Shown here: positions 6,830 to 8,672 of the stretch, piece by piece
Layout of the letters: each line of letters starts with the position of its first letter
Numbering within the stretch: the stretch's first letter is position 1
Assembly: GCA_038318455.1 (NCBI GenBank)
Contig: JBBQCF010000038.1
Span: 1-8,672, forward strand
Source of the DNA: UBA12068 sp038318455
GTDB taxonomy: Bacteria > Patescibacteriota > Minisyncoccia > Moranbacterales > GWC2-37-73
Reading direction: 5' to 3'
Length of the DNA: 8,672 bases
Made by a program: the position numbers and the translations under genes
The notes under the pieces: model-generated
The model's database searches: none
Told to the model about the DNA's origin: nothing
Seen by the model: only the letters and a program-made list of their open reading frames with translations

Positions 6830-7025
6830 CGGACTGAAATAAGGAAAACAAAATAAAACTCAAAACTTAAATATAATACTTTAAATTTTCAAAACTTGAA
6901 TTCCATGTTTTAAAAATATAAATAAATTTTCCTTCTTATCCCCCCCCCTCTTTAAATAAAAGTAATTCAGTTTATTCATTACAGAAATGCGTCCGACGAT
7001 AGGCGAAAAGAAAAAGCAAATTTCG
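6830..7025. other. Gene-poor stretch between Fic promoter and first attC-like site
   Basis: This should be the DNA following the last cassette of the array. It is AT-rich apart from a homopolymer of nine C (6940-6948) and a short GC-richer patch (6990-7005, with CGTC/GACG). A 32-codon minus-strand frame (6881-6979) crosses the C-run and has no recognisable features, so I do not call it a gene. I see no second attC matching the TTGTGA cassette end that begins here. Confidence 0.5.
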
Positions 7026-7112
7026 TCACAACGTTTACGTGTATGAGAAGTTGCGTAGCAATTTGGGCGAAGGCTTTTGTAAAAAGCCATAGCCTCATAC
7101 ACGCTGTTGTAC
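7026..7112 (-). other. attC-like recombination site 1
   Basis: Read on the minus strand, the site runs from an R''-like box GTACAAC (7112-7106) to an R'-like box GTTGTGA (7032-7026). Its outer arms CGTGTATGAG and CTCATACACG pair perfectly, with extra unpaired bases next to R'. The centre holds GGCTTTT/AAAAGCC with a 3-nt loop and a small TTGC/GCAA hairpin. This is the layout of integron attC sites: poorly conserved sequence, conserved imperfect palindrome, AAC/GTT ends. The boxes fit RYYYAAC/GTTRRRY only partly. It follows the 44-aa gene on the same strand, as an attC should follow its cassette gene. Confidence 0.7.
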
Positions 7113-7344
7113 GATGTAATGAAAATTAATTTAATTGCCAAATAATTTTTGAAGTATTTCTTCTGGGCCAAGATCATATCCAGACAGCAAGCCCATTGAT
7201 AATAACAATAAGAATATTAGAAGAATAATAATAATTACAATAATTAATAATTTTATTTTTTTCATAGTATTAAAAATTTAAAAAATAAAGTTGTGAATGG
7301 AAGTTTCTAAAATAAACCTTATAACCCTTCATTATTTCGTACAA
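7032..7344 (-). mobile_element. Putative gene cassette A (membrane peptide)
   Basis: The inferred cassette spans 313 bp, from the TTGTACG end (7344) to the G of the first attC R' box (7032). Its own R'' box with flank (CGTACAA, 7107-7113) is complementary to its own beginning (TTGTACG, 7338-7344) over 7 bp; with two mismatches the complementarity extends to about 17 bp. That is what a circular excised cassette would need. It carries one 44-codon gene, a leader of about 79 bases, and no clear promoter. Confidence 0.6.
7131..7265 (-). CDS. 44-aa single-pass membrane peptide
   Basis: The frame runs from an ATG at 7265 to a TAA at 7131. The product begins MKKIK, has an unbroken hydrophobic segment of Leu/Ile/Val/Phe over about residues 6-28, then a short polar, acidic tail ending DLGPEEILQKLFGN. 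A positive N-terminus before the helix predicts an N-in, C-out membrane peptide. It is the only plausible gene in its cassette, lies on the expected strand and stops 18 bp before the attC-like site. No Shine-Dalgarno sequence is visible. I know no family for it; small hydrophobic toxins, signal-like peptides and lysis peptides all look like this, so function is open. AT-rich DNA gives Ile/Leu-rich frames by chance, but the clean amphipathic tail and position argue for a gene. Confidence 0.55.
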   Translation of the reverse strand: MKKIKLLIIVIIIILLIFLLLLSMGLLSGYDLGPEEILQKLFGN

Positions 7345-7484
7345 TCGCGAGGCTGATCCGAAGTTTTTAGAGAAAATCCCGTTGGTTTTTCGAGAAAAAT
7401 TTTGGATAGCCGGTGTTATCCGATGTGTCGCGACCGGAAGAAAAGATACGGAGAAGAACGCTGGCGGTAGCCTCGCGATTATCC
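7339..7484 (-). other. Divergent attC-like site (146 bp)
   Basis: A perfect 12-bp inverted repeat, AATCGCGAGGCT (7343-7354) and AGCCTCGCGATT (7469-7480), bounds this element. On the minus strand the outer boxes read GGATAAT (7484-7478) and ATTGTAC (7345-7339). Both ends have the AAC/GTT core changed to AAT/ATT, a compensated pair that keeps the stem. The interior shares no clear sequence with the other two sites but contains a GGATA/TATCC hairpin (7404-7421). Its two boxes match the free ends of the cassettes on either side, the main reason to call it a recombination site. Confidence 0.5.
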
Positions 7485-7523
7485 AAAATAGGAGCGAGCG
7501 AAGCGGAGCGACATTTTGGATAA
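7345..7523 (-). mobile_element. Putative gene-less mini-cassette B
   Basis: Between the TTATCC end at 7523 and the divergent attC-like site there is no room for a gene; the inferred 179-bp cassette is nearly all recombination site. Its beginning and its own R''-side flank are inverted copies: ATCCAAAAT (7481-7489) and ATTTTGGAT (7513-7521), separated by 23 bases rich in GAGCG/AGCGG. A third copy of ATTTTGGAT lies at 7399-7407. Gene-less cassettes are known in integrons; these boundaries are inference. Confidence 0.45.
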
Positions 7524-7604
7524 CGTTCGCGTATATGAGAAGTTGCGAAGCAATTTGGGCGGAGGCTTTTGTAAAAAGCCGTAGCCTCATACACGCTGTT
7601 ATGT
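7518..7604 (-). other. attC-like recombination site 2
   Basis: The minus strand runs from R''-like ACATAAC (7604-7598) to R'-like GTTATCC (7524-7518), 87 bp, exactly the length of site 1. The cores (7523-7600 and 7031-7108) are identical at 72 of 78 positions, while the boxes outside differ, as in attC sites from different cassettes. Outer arms GCGTGTATGAG and CTCATATACGC pair with one G-T, next to an unpaired GTT/A. The central hairpins are the same as in site 1. It lies 56 bp past the stop of the metalloprotease-like gene, in the correct orientation. Confidence 0.75.
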
Positions 7605-7648
7605 GATGTAGAAAACATTTTGATTTTGCGAAGTGAAACGGAGCAAAA

Positions 7649-7678
7649 TATTCGCAATTTTATTTTCCATAAACACTA
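7649..7678 (+). repeat. Left arm of perfect 30-bp inverted repeat
   Basis: This arm is identical to the reverse complement of 8419-8448 at all 30 positions. It covers the last six codons of the metalloprotease-like gene including its stop, plus 11 downstream bases (ending on the minus strand in TTGCGAATA). The whole interval between the outer edges is exactly 800 bp. No target-site duplication longer than two bases is seen outside the arms. Confidence 0.9.
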
Positions 7679-8415
7679 TCCAATAACCTGTTGAAGAAAG
7701 AAAAATCCTCTTCGTGGTAATACTTGCCAAGCATTGTCAAAACATTTTCTCTACCTATGCCTTGTTCTTTTAAGTATTGAAATTGCTTGGTGAATGTATG
7801 TTGTTCTACTGGATTGTTTGGATATGTATATTCAGTTTTTAAATCCTCAAAAGCAAATTTTTGCATATTACCATGATATTCTTCGGGCGACTCGGAATCT
7901 AAAAAGTTTTGACAATGCGCCAACTCATGACATAACCAAGCAATTTCATCAGGATTTTCCTGCGCTTCAAAATAACTCTGCTTAATTAAGATAAGTTGAT
8001 TTTCAGCACTAGATTCAGAGGGCTGGCTTCCTTTTACCCATAAATCATCTGGAATAACTGCAATAGTAACTCCGTTCAGTCTCTCATCGTGAAGAGTCTC
8101 GCGTTGTGTTTGATATTGCTCCGGAAGATTTTTTGCTTTTAATAATGACACTCTTTCGACATCACCCTCTTTTAAGTTTAAGTATTCTTGTAAATGTTGT
8201 TTGGTCGCTTTTTGATCTTCAACCTGTTCTAAACCAAGCGAGGCTCTGATTTCTGCTATTTTGGCATCATCTCGTTTCTTTACTTCCTCTTGTTCTCTTT
8301 CTAAATTATAAGAATCCAGCCCTTCTGATTCGTCATTTTGAGGCTTTGTGAGTGTTTCAACCTTTGGTAATTCAGGTTGTTGGTCAATTTGTGTTGGTCC
8401 GTTTTTTATGCTCAT
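7660..8415 (-). CDS. Putative HExxH zinc metalloprotease-like cassette protein, 251 aa
   Basis: The name rests on HELAH at residues 163-167 inside the helix-like WLCHELAHCQNF, the zincin signature with two zinc-ligand histidines and the catalytic Glu164. A conserved-looking segment PVEQHTFTKQFQYLKEQG (202-219) could supply the third ligand, Glu204, as in gluzincin-like folds. Residues 1-75 are polar, Glu/Gln/Lys-rich and probably disordered. The globular part starts near 78, with a beta-rich VTIAVIPDDLWV (116-127) and acidic helices after it. There is no signal peptide or membrane segment, so it is likely cytoplasmic. I do not recognise a named family or a substrate. It is the only gene of its cassette, probably expressed from TATAAT at 8474-8469, and has no Shine-Dalgarno sequence before the ATG at 8415. 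Its last codons lie in the left arm of a 30-bp inverted repeat whose right arm is just upstream of the start. Confidence 0.75.
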   Translation of the reverse strand: MSIKNGPTQIDQQPELPKVETLTKPQNDESEGLDSYNLEREQEEVKKRDDAKIAEIRASLGLEQVEDQKATKQHLQEYLNLKEGDVERVSLLKAKNLPEQYQTQRETLHDERLNGVTIAVIPDDLWVKGSQPSESSAENQLILIKQSYFEAQENPDEIAWLCHELAHCQNFLDSESPEEYHGNMQKFAFEDLKTEYTYPNNPVEQHTFTKQFQYLKEQGIGRENVLTMLGKYYHEEDFSFFNRLLDSVYGK

Positions 8416-8418
8416 GTT

Positions 8419-8448
8419 TAGTGTTTATGGAAAATAAAATTGCGAATA
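8419..8448 (-). repeat. Right arm of perfect 30-bp inverted repeat
   Basis: This arm begins 4 bp upstream of the ATG and would be transcribed in full as the 5' leader. Read on the plus strand it contains the gene's own final codons (S-V-Y-G-K-stop) in the opposite direction, so it looks like an inverted copy of the gene's 3' end. Leader and 3' end of the same mRNA could pair over 30 bases. Confidence 0.9.
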
Positions 8449-8510
8449 AACATTTTTTATTTCATATCATTATATCATTTATTTCTTTAAAATGAAATAA
8501 AAAATGTTTA
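8447..8510 (-). promoter_or_regulatory. Promoter inside a 19-bp dyad upstream of the metalloprotease-like gene
   Basis: A consensus TATAAT lies at 8474-8469 on the minus strand, with a poor -35 (TTTCAT) 17 bp upstream; the expected start is about 8462, giving a leader of about 47 bases. The promoter sits in the 26-bp centre of a perfect 19-bp inverted repeat (8447-8465 with 8492-8510). The inverted repeat could be an operator pair or extrude as a cruciform. Confidence 0.55.
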
Positions 8511-8527
8511 AAAATGTTTTCTATTTC

Positions 8528-8672
8528 ACATAACGTCGCCCATATCTGAAGTTTTCATCCCGACTTAGTAGGATAAGATTTTGTTTTCAGACAATGCTTT
8601 GTTTTTAAACTCCACCTAAACCTTCATCAAAACTAAGGAATGAAAATTTGGGCGGAGGGAAATTGACACTCA
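8528..8672 (-). other. Partial long attC-like site, cut by the window edge
   Basis: On the minus strand the R'-like box GTTATGT (8534-8528) is preceded by sequence resembling site 2: TAACGT, ATAT and GAAGTT on the plus strand in the same order and spacing. AATTTGGGCGGAGG (8645-8658) is identical to 7552-7565 in site 2. Between them TTTTCAT and CTTAGT (8552-8569) pair with ACTAAG and ATGAAAA (8632-8646), so this is a longer imperfect palindrome with a large terminal structure. The R'' box should lie just past 8672. Confidence 0.5.

Larger units (their letters stand above)
7524..8533 (-). mobile_element. Putative gene cassette C (metalloprotease-like gene)
   Basis: The inferred cassette is 1010 bp. 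Its R'' box ACATAAC is the exact complement of its own far end, GTTATGT on the minus strand (8534-8528). The match continues inward: 7598-7621 and the reverse complement of 8511-8534 agree at 22 of 24 bases. The cassette contains one gene, a predicted promoter with TATAAT at 8474-8469, a 19-bp dyad around it and a perfect 30-bp inverted repeat around the gene. Having its own promoter would let the gene be expressed anywhere in the array. Confidence 0.6.

Noticed and set aside
6675..6863. 62-codon minus-strand frame over the Fic promoter
   Set aside because: It overlaps the Fic start and covers the promoter and operators.
6881..7177. 98-codon minus-strand frame through the first attC-like site
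   Set aside because: Most of it is a translation of the recombination site and shares its peptide with the frame over site 2, the usual artefact of repeated noncoding DNA.
7270..7657. Two overlapping minus-strand frames of 96 and 106 codons and a plus-strand frame of 74 codons
   Set aside because: They run across site 2 and the mini-cassette, where the DNA is explained by inverted repeats; compositions are Ser/Arg-rich with no motif.
7649..8448. Classical insertion sequence with 30-bp terminal repeats
   Set aside because: The gene inside has no transposase motif, one arm includes its stop codon, and no convincing target duplication flanks the arms.

Overview
This is an AT-rich bacterial window. 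Its gene content (short intergenic gaps, almost no Shine-Dalgarno sequences, a coiled-coil plus C39-like cell-wall enzyme, a GluRS with insertions, a WecG/TagA glycosyltransferase) suggests a Patescibacteria/CPR chromosome. That placement is an inference from gene style; no rRNA or other taxonomic marker lies in the window.

Layout. Positions 1-846 are AT-rich and almost gene-free, with small dyads, a phased A-tract block and one doubtful small ORF. Positions 847-5065 hold four minus-strand genes with gaps of 20-45 bp, probably one operon. In transcription order they encode a 2'-5' RNA ligase/cyclic phosphodiesterase, a WecG/TagA/CpsF glycosyltransferase, glutamyl-tRNA synthetase and a secreted coiled-coil C39-like peptidase. 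The operon promoter faces a promoter for a small plus-strand gene (5152-5445). Both promoters put the predicted transcription start almost on the start codon, so both mRNAs look leaderless. A bidirectional terminator separates the small gene from a convergent class II Fic gene (5564-6715). The Fic promoter carries three TGTATACA palindromes exactly 21 bp apart.

From 7026 to the right edge the DNA changes character. It looks like an integron-type gene-cassette array without an integrase in view. Two attC-like sites of 87 bp, about 92% identical in their cores (7026-7112 and 7518-7604), a more divergent third (7339-7484) and a cut-off fourth (8528-8672) delimit three cassettes. These hold a 44-residue membrane peptide, no gene at all, and a HExxH metalloprotease-like protein. 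In each cassette the outer box of its own attC is complementary to its own opposite end, as expected if cassettes excise as circles. The complementarity runs well past the usual box and has a repeated two-base mismatch. The metalloprotease cassette also contains a perfect 30-bp inverted repeat, one arm overlapping the stop codon and the other just upstream of the start codon, and a 19-bp dyad around its predicted promoter. All cassette genes read on the minus strand, so an attI site and integrase would be expected to the right of this window.
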